Assembly (NCBI GenBank): GCA_021779205.1
Contig: JAJYBE010000011.1
Coordinates: 1-23,462 of the forward strand
Source of the DNA: a bacterium
GTDB taxonomy: Bacteria; Patescibacteriota; Minisyncoccia; Moranbacterales; UBA2206
Direction of reading: 5' to 3'
Length of the DNA: 23,462 nt
Below are positions 5,957 to 14,493 of the stretch, piece by piece (the stretch's first letter is position 1; each line of letters starts with the position of its first letter). The position numbers and the translations under genes were made by a program. The notes under the pieces are model-generated. The model ran no database searches, was not told where the DNA came from, and saw nothing but the letters and a program-made list of their open reading frames with translations.

Positions 5957-8569
5957 ATGCCAGAAATCCCAAAAACCTACGAACCCCAAAAATATGAAGA
6001 CAAGATTTATGCGCTTTGGGAAAAGAGCGGGTTTTTTAATCCTGATAAAATAAAATCAACTAAAAAATATTGCAATGTTTTGCCACCGCCAAATGCAAAT
6101 GGCGAGTTGCATTTGGGACACGCCACCGGCTATGCTGTGATGGATATTTTTGGACGCTTTGAACGAATGCAGGGAAAGAAAGTTTTGTTATTGCCCGGCA
6201 AAGATCATGCCGGAATTCAGTCGCAAGTTGTCTATGAAAAAAAAATCAGGGCGGAGCGCGGGATTTCGCGGGATGAATTGGGGAGGGAGAAATTCTATCG
6301 AGAGATGTATGATTTTTGTATTGATCGGTCGCAATATATGCGTAGTCAAGAAAAAAAACTTGGACTAAGCGCCGATTGGTCGCGAGAAAAGTTTACGCTT
6401 GATCCGGAGGTGCTCGACATTGCGTTGGATACTTTCGTTAAAATGCATAATGACAGGCTTATCTATCGAGGAAAAAGAATTATTAATTGGTGTCCGCGAT
6501 GCGCGACAGCTTTGTCGGATGTGGAAGTGGTTCATGCCAAAAAAGATGGAAAAATATATCATATTAAATATCCTTTGAAACTTGAAGGAAAATCAAAAGC
6601 AAAATATATTACCGTGGCAACGACTCGACCGGAAACAATGCTGGGCGACAGTGCTATTGCTGTTAATCCTAAAGATGCGAGACATGAAAAGCTGGTTGGA
6701 AAAATGGTTATTTTGCCATTGCAAAATCGAGAAATTCCCATTATTGCCGATCGGCGAGTGGAAATGGAATTTGGAACAGGCATGGTAAAAGTGACACCGG
6801 CGCATGATCCTTTGGATTGGGCGATTGGGCAAGACCATAAGTTGCCGGAGATTCAAGTTATCAATGAAAAGGCGCAAATTTCCGATTTAGGTGGAAAATA
6901 TGCCGGACTTGATGTGCTAGAAGCACGAAAAAATATTCTGACCGATCTGGCTTCGCTTGGATTTTTAGAAAAAGAAGAAGATTATCTTATCAATCGATCA
7001 GCTTGTGAACGTTGCAAAACAGCAATTGAGCCATTGATTTCCAAGCAGTGGTTTATTGATGTTGATGCAAAAAAATACTCTCTAAAAAAAGAATCGCTAA
7101 AAGCGATCAGAAAGGGCAAAATTAAATTCTATCCCAAAAGTTTTGAGAAAATAATGCTAGCTTGGTTTTCTAATCTGCATGATTGGTGCATTAGTCGGCA
7201 AATTTGGTGGGGACCGCGCATACCTGTTTGGTATTGTGACAATTGCGGAGAAGAAAAATATATTGTTTCCGTAAAAAAACCCGCACAATGCCTTTATTGC
7301 GAAAACAAAAAACTGCGCCAAGAAGAAGATACTTTTGATACTTGGTTTTCTTCTGGCCAATGGGTGCACACAACATTGGGCTATCCCAAAGGCAAGGATT
7401 TCAAAGCTTTTTTTTCAACTGATATGATGGTGACGGGACGCGATCTTTTATTTTTTTGGGCATCGAAAATGATTATGCTCAGTCTTTATCGCACAAGAAG
7501 AACACCATTTAAAAATTTATATTTTACAGGGCTTGCTCAAGACAAGGAGGGGAAAAAAATGAGCAAATCAAAAAATAACGGGATTAATCCGCTGGAAATG
7601 ATTGAAAAATATGGAGCTGATGCAATGCGCTTGGCACTCATAATGGACACAACTCCCGGACAAGACTTTAGGCTTTATGAGGAAAAAATTGAAAGTTATC
7701 GTAATTTTGTGACTAAACTTTGGAATATTTATCGTTATGCTGTTTTATCTAACGCGAAATTTGAATTAGTAAAAAAAATATCCAAAAAGGATTTGAAAAG
7801 TTTGGCGGATAGGTGGATCGTGAGCCGATTAGAAGAGACAAAAAGTATTGTGAGTGATTTTATGCAAAAGCGTGATATCTCGGAAGCGCAAGGAAAGTTG
7901 CGTGCATTTCTCTGGGATGATTTGGCTGATTGGTATATTGAGATTGGTAAACTGGAAAAAAACACTAGAATTTTAGGTTATATTTTGGATCAGGTATTAA
8001 AACTATATCATCCGTTTGCGCCATTTGTGACGGAAGAAATTTGGCAAAATTTCTATAATGGTAAAAAACTATTGATGATTGAAAAATGGCCAGTAGCGGA
8101 CAGAAAACTTTTGGATAAAAATGCCAAGGCTGAATTTGCCATTTTACAGCAAGCGATAACGAAAATCCGAAACATTCGCACAAGCTATCGCATTGATCCG
8201 GGAAAAATAATTCAGGTTTATGCTAAAAAAGTGGAAAATAAAGAAGTTTTGGAAAAGCTGGCGCGGATAAAAATCGATATTGTCTTGAAGATTGATGTCA
8301 GGGGGATTGTGGTGGCTGGAAAAAATATTAAGCTGGATTTGGCGCTAGCAGATCTGATTGATGTGGAAAAAGAAAAAGTCAGGTTGGAAAAAGAAATTGC
8401 TAACTTGACGGGATTGATCGCCAAAACCGAGACGCTCCTTGGAAACAAAAATTTTGTTAAAAGTGCGCCAAAAGAAATAATTATGATAAATAAATCAAAA
8501 CTGAAAGAGTATGGTGAGAAATCGAAAATTCAAAAAGAGCTACTTGATAATTTAGTGAAATTATGCTAA
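5957..8569 (+). CDS. valS: Valyl-tRNA synthetase
   Basis: An 870-residue class Ia synthetase that charges tRNA-Val. The HIGH signature is HLGH (residues 52-55) and the KMSKS loop is at 534-538. Between them are the CP1 editing domain (TTRPETMLGDSAIAVNP ... GTGMVKVTPAHDPLDW) and a C-x2-C / C-x2-C zinc site (CDNCG, CLYCE). The anticodon-binding domain is followed by a C-terminal coiled-coil arm from about residue 795 (VEKEKVRLEKEIANLTGLI ... NFVKSAPKEII). That arm, together with the PGxDHAG and FGTGMVKVTPAHDP segments, identifies ValRS rather than IleRS or LeuRS. The usual PGTDHAG reads PGKDHAG here. The start follows the duplicated pheT tail by 1 bp and has no clear Shine-Dalgarno. Stop is TAA. 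Before the insertion, pheT was probably directly upstream. Confidence 0.96.
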   Translation: MPEIPKTYEPQKYEDKIYALWEKSGFFNPDKIKSTKKYCNVLPPPNANGELHLGHATGYAVMDIFGRFERMQGKKVLLLPGKDHAGIQSQVVYEKKIRAERGISRDELGREKFYREMYDFCIDRSQYMRSQEKKLGLSADWSREKFTLDPEVLDIALDTFVKMHNDRLIYRGKRIINWCPRCATALSDVEVVHAKKDGKIYHIKYPLKLEGKSKAKYITVATTRPETMLGDSAIAVNPKDARHEKLVGKMVILPLQNREIPIIADRRVEMEFGTGMVKVTPAHDPLDWAIGQDHKLPEIQVINEKAQISDLGGKYAGLDVLEARKNILTDLASLGFLEKEEDYLINRSACERCKTAIEPLISKQWFIDVDAKKYSLKKESLKAIRKGKIKFYPKSFEKIMLAWFSNLHDWCISRQIWWGPRIPVWYCDNCGEEKYIVSVKKPAQCLYCENKKLRQEEDTFDTWFSSGQWVHTTLGYPKGKDFKAFFSTDMMVTGRDLLFFWASKMIMLSLYRTRRTPFKNLYFTGLAQDKEGKKMSKSKNNGINPLEMIEKYGADAMRLALIMDTTPGQDFRLYEEKIESYRNFVTKLWNIYRYAVLSNAKFELVKKISKKDLKSLADRWIVSRLEETKSIVSDFMQKRDISEAQGKLRAFLWDDLADWYIEIGKLEKNTRILGYILDQVLKLYHPFAPFVTEEIWQNFYNGKKLLMIEKWPVADRKLLDKNAKAEFAILQQAITKIRNIRTSYRIDPGKIIQVYAKKVENKEVLEKLARIKIDIVLKIDVRGIVVAGKNIKLDLALADLIDVEKEKVRLEKEIANLTGLIAKTETLLGNKNFVKSAPKEIIMINKSKLKEYGEKSKIQKELLDNLVKLC

Positions 8570-8611
8570 TTTTCAGAAAGGTTTTATAAAAAATATTGGC
8601 TTAAATTGGCA

Positions 8612-8962
8612 ATTTATCAAAGTAAATTGAGCAATAGCTTTTTTTGCTAAGGCGAAAAAAGAGGAAAGTCCGGACATTCATCCCGCTTTGGCGGGAAAAG
8701 GTAATGGGCAATACCCATACGGAGCAATCCGCGAGGTGCGAGCAGAGACGCTTTTGTCGGTAACGACAAAAGCATTTCGAGCAATCGAAATGAGTCCCAG
8801 GAGTGATTTTGGGAGTGAAACGGCTAAATCCTTACCCGAATGCAAGGTCGTGTCCCGTGTGTTCTAAATGCGGGAAGTGCCGCTTGATCTCGACAGCAAT
8901 GTCGAGGCTAGATAAATTATTGCTCGCGACAGAATCCGGCTTATAGATTTACTTTGATAAAT
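8612..8962 (+). ncRNA. rnpB: RNase P RNA (bacterial type A-like)
   Basis: The catalytic RNA of RNase P, which removes 5' leaders from pre-tRNAs. The 5' core GAGGAAAGTCCGGAC and the 3' core GACAGAATCCGGCTTATAGA are the universal P4/CR regions. The ends pair as a perfect 16-bp P1 helix (8612-8627 with 8947-8962). P2 pairs 8629-8636 with 8918-8925. A GTGAAACGG-type segment follows mid-molecule, and CTTGATCTCG...GCTAGATAA matches the conserved region before P2. P15 pairs CCCG (8854-8857) with CGGG (8871-8874), and its loop (TGTGTTCTAAATG) lacks the GGU that normally pairs with tRNA 3' CCA. It lies 42 bp after valS. No strong promoter or T-rich terminator is evident; TTAAAT at 8601-8606 is a weak -10 candidate. 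Ends are inferred from P1 pairing. Confidence 0.95.
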
Positions 8963-8982
8963 GTTCGATTTTATGCTTAAAT
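8954..8982 (+). promoter_or_regulatory. Candidate promoter for the glycan operon, overlapping the rnpB 3' end
   Basis: TTGATA (8954-8959) lies 17 bp before TTAAAT (8977-8982), and seven bases later comes the ATG at 8990, again consistent with a leaderless start. The -35 is part of the 3' strand of the RNase P RNA P1 helix. A perfect TATAAT at 8982-8987 is only 2 bp from the ATG and too close to start this transcript unless initiation is internal. Assignment is tentative. Confidence 0.4.
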
Positions 8983-8989
8983 ATAATAT

Positions 8990-10405
8990 ATGAAAAAATC
9001 CGAATTATTATTCAGTGCCGTGCAAGTTCCTGTTGATTTTGTAATGATTGTATTTGCGGCGTTAACCGCTTTTTCGGTTCGTAATATACCAAGTATTATT
9101 GCTTTGCAACCGAAATTATATTCTTTTCCGTTACACCAATATAATAAAGTTGTTTTTGCGACAGTGCCGTTTTTTTTGGTTGTTTACGCTTTTGAAGGTT
9201 TGTATGATAATCGAGTTACGCGAAAATTTTGGAAGGAAGTGCTTCGCGTTTTTGGTGCGACATCAATCGGATTAATGATTGTTATTGTGGCAATCTTTTT
9301 GAAAAGAGAATGGTTTTCTTCGCGTTTTATTATTCTTGCTGCTTGGATTTTAGCGGTTATTTATGTGTCTTTTGCCAGATATCTCCTTCAACTTACGCAA
9401 AAATGGTTTTTGCGCAATCTTGGAATAGGTGTGCATCGAGTCTTGCTCATTGGAAAAAATGAAAAAATGAATATTTTTTCCAAAATGATTGAGGAAAATA
9501 AAAATTTAGGTTATCGCGTAGTCGAGCAGATTGATACGGCCAGTCTCAAGACTGTAAAAAAAATAAAAAAAGAATTGGGAATTGATGAGATAATTCTATG
9601 CGAATCATCCATTACCGATGATGAGCAGGAAAAATTAATTGATTATTGCATGATCAATAATGTTGTTTATAAATATATTCCAACGGGAATTCAAACGGCG
9701 AAATTTGAAATCAGTATGTTTAATAATGAGCCTTTAATTGAGCTTAAATCAACCCCCTTGGATGGTTGGGGAAGAATTTCAAAAAGAATTTTTGATTTAT
9801 TTTTTTCGATAATCGGAATTATTATTGCTTCACCTGTTTTATTGGCAACGGCAATTGCTGTTAAGTTGGATAGCGACGGCCCAATCATTTATAAAAATGA
9901 ACGAATCGGCGCTGACGGAGAAAAATTTAAAGTTTATAAATTTCGTTATATGAAATGGGATTATTGCATAACAAAGGAAAATTTAAAAAATAACGATGCC
10001 CTAAAATATGAAAAAGAATTAATTGAAAGACAAAGCATCAGACAAGGTCCGTTGTATAAAATCAAAAATGATCCGAGAAAAACTCGCGTAGGAAAAATTA
10101 TAGAAAAGTATTCTATTGATGAATTGCCACAACTTTTTAATGTGCTTTTTGGCTCAATGAGCTTGGTTGGACCGAGACCGCATCAGGAAAGGGAGATCGA
10201 AAAATATATGGAATATCATCGCAGACTTTTGACCATTAAGCCCGGAGTTTCCGGTATGGCGCAAATTTCCGGAAGATCGGATTTAGATTTTGAAGATGAA
10301 TATAAACTTGATTTATATTATATAGAAAATTGGTCATTGCTATTGGATATTAGCATTTGCTTGAAAACCGTTGGCGTTTTATTCCGCAAAAGAAGAAATT
10401 GGTAA
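8990..10405 (+). CDS. Polyprenyl-phosphate sugar-1-phosphate transferase (WbaP/WcaJ-like)
   Basis: A 471-residue membrane enzyme that starts glycan repeat units by moving a sugar-1-phosphate from a nucleotide sugar to undecaprenyl (polyprenyl) phosphate on the inner membrane face. The N-terminal 135 residues contain about four membrane helices. A nucleotide-binding-like CoA_binding_3 domain follows (about 145-250; GVHRVLLIGKNEK). Then comes the bacterial sugar transferase domain (about 262-465): KRIFDLFFSIIG re-entrant helix, GPIIYKNERIG, KVYKFRYM, DELPQL (D377-E378), SLVGPRP (about 392-397), and KPGVSGMAQISGR. Domain order and length are standard for the PHPT family. It is the first gene of a tightly packed run reaching 18779, as expected for an initiating enzyme. 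Which sugar it uses cannot be told. Confidence 0.93.
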   Translation: MKKSELLFSAVQVPVDFVMIVFAALTAFSVRNIPSIIALQPKLYSFPLHQYNKVVFATVPFFLVVYAFEGLYDNRVTRKFWKEVLRVFGATSIGLMIVIVAIFLKREWFSSRFIILAAWILAVIYVSFARYLLQLTQKWFLRNLGIGVHRVLLIGKNEKMNIFSKMIEENKNLGYRVVEQIDTASLKTVKKIKKELGIDEIILCESSITDDEQEKLIDYCMINNVVYKYIPTGIQTAKFEISMFNNEPLIELKSTPLDGWGRISKRIFDLFFSIIGIIIASPVLLATAIAVKLDSDGPIIYKNERIGADGEKFKVYKFRYMKWDYCITKENLKNNDALKYEKELIERQSIRQGPLYKIKNDPRKTRVGKIIEKYSIDELPQLFNVLFGSMSLVGPRPHQEREIEKYMEYHRRLLTIKPGVSGMAQISGRSDLDFEDEYKLDLYYIENWSLLLDISICLKTVGVLFRKRRNW

Positions 10406-10427
10406 TTTTTTTTTAACTGAAATCAAT

Positions 10428-11543
10428 ATGAGAATTGCTCTGGTACACGATTATTTGGTTCAGCATGGCGGAGCGGAGAGGGTTTTGGAATGTTTCACGG
10501 AAATTTTTCCTTTCGCTCCGATTTATACGCTTATTTATGATAAAAAATTGATGCATGGAGTTTTTCAAGATAGGGATATCAGGACTTCTTTTTTGCAAAA
10601 AATGCCGTTTATTAAGAATAGGCATCGTATTTTTCCTCAATTGATGCCAATGGCGATTGAGCAGTTTGATTTTTCCGCTTATGATATTGTGCTTTCCGAT
10701 TCTTCCAGCTATGCAAAAGGGATTGTTGTCGCCCCGGAAACATTGCATCTTTGTTATATGCATACGCCAATGCGTTATGCTTGGGATGACTGTCAAAAAT
10801 ATACCAGCGATTTCTATTTTCCCGATATTATAAAAAAAGCAGTGCCATTTTTTATGAATTATATCCGCCTATGGGATAGGATTAGCGTTGAAAGAGTGGA
10901 TAAGCTAATTGCTAATTCAAATTTTGTGGCAAAAAGAATTAAAAAATATTATCACAAAGAAAGTCTTGTGATTCACCCTCCTGTTGATGTAAAAAAATTT
11001 CACATTGGGAAAAAACAAGATAATTATTTTCTGATGGTGGGCAGAATTATCGCGTATAAGCGCTTTGATATTGCTGTGCATGCTTTTAATAAACTGGGAT
11101 TGCCTTTGAAAATTATCGGGCGTGGTCCGGAATTGAAAAGATTAAAAAAAATAGCTAAGTCGAATATTGAATTTTTGGGTCGCGTTCCTGATGGGAAACT
11201 GGCGGATTACTATGCCGGTTGTCAAGCTTTTATTTTTCCGCAAGAAGAGGATTTTGGCATTGTGGCAATCGAGGCGATGGCGAGTGGGCGCCCGCTTATT
11301 GCTTATAGAGGAGGGGATATTGTTGAGCATATGGAAGAAGGCAAGACTGGGATTTTTTTTGAAAATCAAACTCCCAATGATATTATCGTGGCGGTAAGAA
11401 AGTTTAATAGTAAAAATTATAATCCTGAATATATAAGAAAAAGTGTTTTGGGTTTTGACAAGGAAATTTTTAAGAAAAAAATCAAAAATTATGTCGAGAA
11501 GGAGCTGGCGGGACATTTAAAAATAAGGAATGACAATGATTAA
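10428..11543 (+). CDS. GT4 glycosyltransferase, WbaZ-like
   Basis: A 371-residue GT-B enzyme. I chose the ATG at 10428 because MRIALVHDYLVQHGGAERV is the characteristic N-terminus of this subfamily; an upstream in-frame alternative at 10371 would overlap the sugar transferase. Features in order: APIYTLIYD, RTSFLQKMP, CYMHTPMRYAWD, SNFVAKRIKKYY, IHPPVDVKKF, MVGRIIAYKRFD, and a donor-binding EX7E (EDFGIVAIE, E274-E282). These match the WbaZ-like group, whose characterised members include mannosyltransferases of O-antigen and exopolysaccharide synthesis. The donor here is not determinable. It begins 22 bp after the initiating transferase and is probably the second step of the same pathway. No Shine-Dalgarno is visible. 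Confidence 0.9.
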   Translation: MRIALVHDYLVQHGGAERVLECFTEIFPFAPIYTLIYDKKLMHGVFQDRDIRTSFLQKMPFIKNRHRIFPQLMPMAIEQFDFSAYDIVLSDSSSYAKGIVVAPETLHLCYMHTPMRYAWDDCQKYTSDFYFPDIIKKAVPFFMNYIRLWDRISVERVDKLIANSNFVAKRIKKYYHKESLVIHPPVDVKKFHIGKKQDNYFLMVGRIIAYKRFDIAVHAFNKLGLPLKIIGRGPELKRLKKIAKSNIEFLGRVPDGKLADYYAGCQAFIFPQEEDFGIVAIEAMASGRPLIAYRGGDIVEHMEEGKTGIFFENQTPNDIIVAVRKFNSKNYNPEYIRKSVLGFDKEIFKKKIKNYVEKELAGHLKIRNDND

Positions 11544-11563
11544 TTATTTAAAAAATAATAAGT

Positions 11564-12166
11564 ATGGAACTTAAGGAATATTTTCAAATTCTAAAAATGG
11601 AGATAAAAATATTTGTAGCGATTATGGCAGTTGTTTTTTTATTGGCCGGAGGTTATTTTATTTTTCGACCGGTAGTTTTCGATGCTTCATTAACACTTAA
11701 TATTACTCGCTCCGGATCCCAAAATACGAACAGTTATAAGTATGATGATTTTTATCGGATGCAAGCGGATGAAAAATTTGCTGAAACAATAGTGGAGTGG
11801 CTCAAAAGTCCTCGCATAGAGGAAGATATTTATAAAAATGCCGGAGTTGATGTTTCCGGCTATAGTTTGAAGCGATTATCAACCGGAATAACCGCAGAAC
11901 AAAGATCATCACAAGTTGTTATTGCTAATTTTTCCGCGCTTGATCAGAAAAAAGTTCAAAATATTGCCTATTCCGTTTCAAAAATAATTTCTCAAAATAT
12001 TCGAAGCTTAAATAGCGATCAAAAAGAAAGCTCTTGGTTTGAAATAACTTCCGGAGAGCCTGTGATTAGGGTGAGAGAAATTAATCCAATAACAATCTTG
12101 GCTATTTTTTTTGGAGGAATCTTTTTGGCTTTTTTTGGCGCATTGTTTAAGCATTATTTGCGATAA
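11564..12166 (+). CDS. Wzz-like chain-length determinant protein, minimal form
   Basis: A 200-residue protein with one membrane helix near each end (about residues 15-34 and 175-195) and an extracytoplasmic domain between. This is the topology of polysaccharide co-polymerases (Wzz family). The N-terminal MELKEYFQILK and the small-residue pattern before the second helix (VIRVREINPITI) fit the family's usual NP-containing start of TM2. It has no cytoplasmic tyrosine-kinase domain of the Wzc/CapB type. The loop is about 140 residues, short for the family. It probably modulates glycan chain length together with the Wzy-like enzyme. The position inside the operon, 20 bp after a GT4 gene and 10 bp before another, supports this. 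Sequence similarity is weak, so the call rests largely on topology and context. Confidence 0.7.
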   Translation: MELKEYFQILKMEIKIFVAIMAVVFLLAGGYFIFRPVVFDASLTLNITRSGSQNTNSYKYDDFYRMQADEKFAETIVEWLKSPRIEEDIYKNAGVDVSGYSLKRLSTGITAEQRSSQVVIANFSALDQKKVQNIAYSVSKIISQNIRSLNSDQKESSWFEITSGEPVIRVREINPITILAIFFGGIFLAFFGALFKHYLR

Positions 12167-12176
12167 TGAGAAAAAT

Positions 12177-13337
12177 ATGACGAGAATCTGCATTGATGTT
12201 CGCTGTTTGACCGAAGGAAGAAAGACTGGAGTGGAAGAATATACTTTGAAATTACTACTGGATATTTTTGAAGCGGATAAAAAAAACGAATATATTTTAT
12301 TTTTAAGCTCATGGAAAAAACCGGCTTTTGATTTTTCATTGTTTGAAAAATATCCCAATGTAAAAATAAAAAAAATTAAATTTCCCAATAAATTGCTTAA
12401 TTTTTCTTTTTGGTATCTCAATTGGCCGAAAATTGATTGGTTGGTTGGCGGAGCTGATGTGGTTTTTTTCCCTAATATTATTTTTGGTGCCGTGAGCGAA
12501 TCTGCAAAAACGATAGTTACCATTCATGACTTGTCTTTCGAAAGATATCCGCACTTTTTTTCTTTTAAAAGGAGGCTTTGGCATATTTTTGTTAATCCAA
12601 AAAAAATCTGTCAAAAAGCCAAATGCATAATTGCCGTATCGGATTCAACGGCAAAAGACATTGGCGGTTTATATGGAATTGATAAAAAAAAGATAACTGT
12701 AATTTATAGTGCAGTATCAAATGATTTCGGCTTGGTTGATCGCAATGCAAAAAAACTGATTGAAATTAAAGAAAAATACGGATTGCCTTTTAAGTTTATT
12801 TTATATCTCGGCACAATTGAGCCAAGAAAAAATATTAGTGGGATTATTCGCGCCTATGATTTTTTGCAAACATCGGCGAGAGGAACAAAAAATCTCGAAT
12901 TGGCAAAATATAAATTAGTAGTTGCCGGTTCAAGTGGTTGGCTGGACGAATCTATTTTTCAAGAAATCAATAAATCGAATTTTAAGGACAATATTATTTT
13001 ATCGGGTTTTATCGAGGATGCTGATAAAGTTTTTGTCTATAATTTAGCCTCGCTGTTTGTTTACCCGTCTTTTTTTGAAGGATTCGGTTTTCCTCCATTG
13101 GAGGCTATGCGATGCGGGGTGCCGGTGATCACATCTAATAATGCGTCTTTGCCGGAAATATGTGGTGATGCGGGAGTTTTAATTGATTCGGATAAGCCGG
13201 AAGAAATCGGACGATCAATGGAAGCGATTTTGACAGATAAAATATTTCGTGAAAAGTTGATAAAAAAAGGAATGGAGAGATCTGCCCAATTTAGCTGGAA
13301 AAAAACCGCTAATGAGGTTTTGAAATTGTTTTCTTAG
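12177..13337 (+). CDS. GT4 family glycosyltransferase (MtfB-like)
   Basis: A 386-residue GT-B enzyme. The ATG at 12177 gives MTRICIDVRCLTEGRKTGVE, the usual start for this group; an upstream extension to 12111 would overlap the Wzz-like gene in another frame. Features: TIVTIHDLSFERYP, AVSDSTAKDI, IYSAV linker, LYLGTIEPRKN from about residue 209, and EGFGFPPLE (E301-E309) as the nucleotide-sugar EX7E motif. It is the closest relative in this window of the enzymes at 322 and 13364, sharing the Y-L-G-T-x-x-P-R-K-N signature with the first. It probably adds a sugar in the repeat unit; specificity is unknown. The stop is a TAG followed by a run of Gs that may serve the next gene as a ribosome binding site. 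Confidence 0.9.
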   Translation: MTRICIDVRCLTEGRKTGVEEYTLKLLLDIFEADKKNEYILFLSSWKKPAFDFSLFEKYPNVKIKKIKFPNKLLNFSFWYLNWPKIDWLVGGADVVFFPNIIFGAVSESAKTIVTIHDLSFERYPHFFSFKRRLWHIFVNPKKICQKAKCIIAVSDSTAKDIGGLYGIDKKKITVIYSAVSNDFGLVDRNAKKLIEIKEKYGLPFKFILYLGTIEPRKNISGIIRAYDFLQTSARGTKNLELAKYKLVVAGSSGWLDESIFQEINKSNFKDNIILSGFIEDADKVFVYNLASLFVYPSFFEGFGFPPLEAMRCGVPVITSNNASLPEICGDAGVLIDSDKPEEIGRSMEAILTDKIFREKLIKKGMERSAQFSWKKTANEVLKLFS

Positions 13338-13363
13338 GGGGAGATATGCTAGAATTAAAGCAT

Positions 13364-14479
13364 ATGAAAATAGGTATTGATGCGCGTTTTTTTGGTTCAT
13401 CTGGCAAAGGACTGGGACGCTATACGCAAAAACTAATTGAAAATTTAGAAAAAATTGATACTATCAATAAATATTTTATTTTTCTAAAAAGGGAAAATTT
13501 TGAGGAGTATGTGCCAAAAAACAAAAATTTTAAAAAAATATTAGCTGATTATCCCTGGTATTCTTTTTCTGAGCAATTTTATTTTCCTTGGCTTTTGCGA
13601 AAGTATAAGTTGGATTTGATGCATTTTCCACACTTTAATGTTCCGTTACTTTATGGTCGAAAATTTTTAGTTACAATCCATGATTTGATTTTAATTCATT
13701 TTCCTACAACTAAAAATAGCACATTACACCCCTTTTTTTATCGAATTAAATTTTTAGCATATCGTTTGGTGATTGGATATGCGATTAAATATTCAAAAAA
13801 TATTATCGCAGTTTCCCATTTTACCAAAAAAGATATTTTGGCAAACTATAAAAAAGTAATGCCGGAAAAAATTAAAGTAACTTATGAGGCGTGTGAAAAT
13901 TATTGTTTTTTTTCCGCCAATCGACAAGAGGAATTCTTGCAAAAATATGGTATAATGAAACCATACTTGCTTTATATTGGAAATGCGTATCCGCATAAAA
14001 ATTTAGAGCGATTAGCAAGGGCTTTTTCTTTGCTTGAAAAGCGAGGTGATTTAGCTCTTGTCATGGTTGGAAAAGAAGATTATTTTTATAGTAGGCTAAA
14101 AAAAATGATTGAGCAAAAAAAAATTAAAAATATTATTTTTACCGGATATATTCCCGATGAAAAATTGGAATTGATAAAGCGCTATGCCGTGGCATATGTA
14201 TTTCCTTCGCTATATGAAGGGTTTGGGTTGCCACCACTTGAGGTTATGGCAAAAGGTGTTCCGGTTATTTGTTCCGATCATGCTTGTATGCATGAAATTT
14301 TGGAGAAAAGCGCTTATTTTTTTGATGGGAAAAATGAAAAGTCCATAGCTGAGGCGATTGAGAAAATAATAAGTGATGAAGAATTGCGAAAAAAATTGAT
14401 CGCAAGGGGTTATAAACAAATTCAAAAATATAGCTGGGGAAAAATGGCACAAGAAACACTGAGAATTTATGAAAAATAG
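13364..14479 (+). CDS. GT4 family glycosyltransferase (MtfB-like)
   Basis: A 371-residue GT-B enzyme. The chosen start gives MKIGIDARFFGSSGKGLGRY, the canonical N-terminus for this family. An ATG 18 bp upstream (13346, adding MLELKH) is also possible: an AGGGGGAG at 13336-13343 sits right before it, but with only 2 bp spacing. Features: VTIHDLILIHFP, AVSHFTKKDI, VTYEAC linker, LYIGNAYPHKN opening the C-domain, and EGFGLPPLE (E285-E293). The linker to the second domain differs from the other two MtfB-like enzymes (YIGNAYPHKN against YLGTxxPRKN), suggesting another donor or acceptor. It is the fourth glycosyltransferase in the window and ends 14 bp before the DUF4012 gene. Confidence 0.9.
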   Translation: MKIGIDARFFGSSGKGLGRYTQKLIENLEKIDTINKYFIFLKRENFEEYVPKNKNFKKILADYPWYSFSEQFYFPWLLRKYKLDLMHFPHFNVPLLYGRKFLVTIHDLILIHFPTTKNSTLHPFFYRIKFLAYRLVIGYAIKYSKNIIAVSHFTKKDILANYKKVMPEKIKVTYEACENYCFFSANRQEEFLQKYGIMKPYLLYIGNAYPHKNLERLARAFSLLEKRGDLALVMVGKEDYFYSRLKKMIEQKKIKNIIFTGYIPDEKLELIKRYAVAYVFPSLYEGFGLPPLEVMAKGVPVICSDHACMHEILEKSAYFFDGKNEKSIAEAIEKIISDEELRKKLIARGYKQIQKYSWGKMAQETLRIYEK

Positions 14480-14493
14480 ATTAAAATATAAAA

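Noticed and set aside
12008..12523. 171-codon open frame on the minus strand across the Wzz-like/GT4 junction
   Set aside because: It overlaps two well-supported genes on the opposite strand and has no family features.
13945..13960. Extended -10 (TGGTATAAT) inside the GT4 gene at 13364
   Set aside because: No -35 at a proper distance, and it is within a coding region of a tightly packed operon. Its ATGGT/ACCAT inverted repeat is probably chance.
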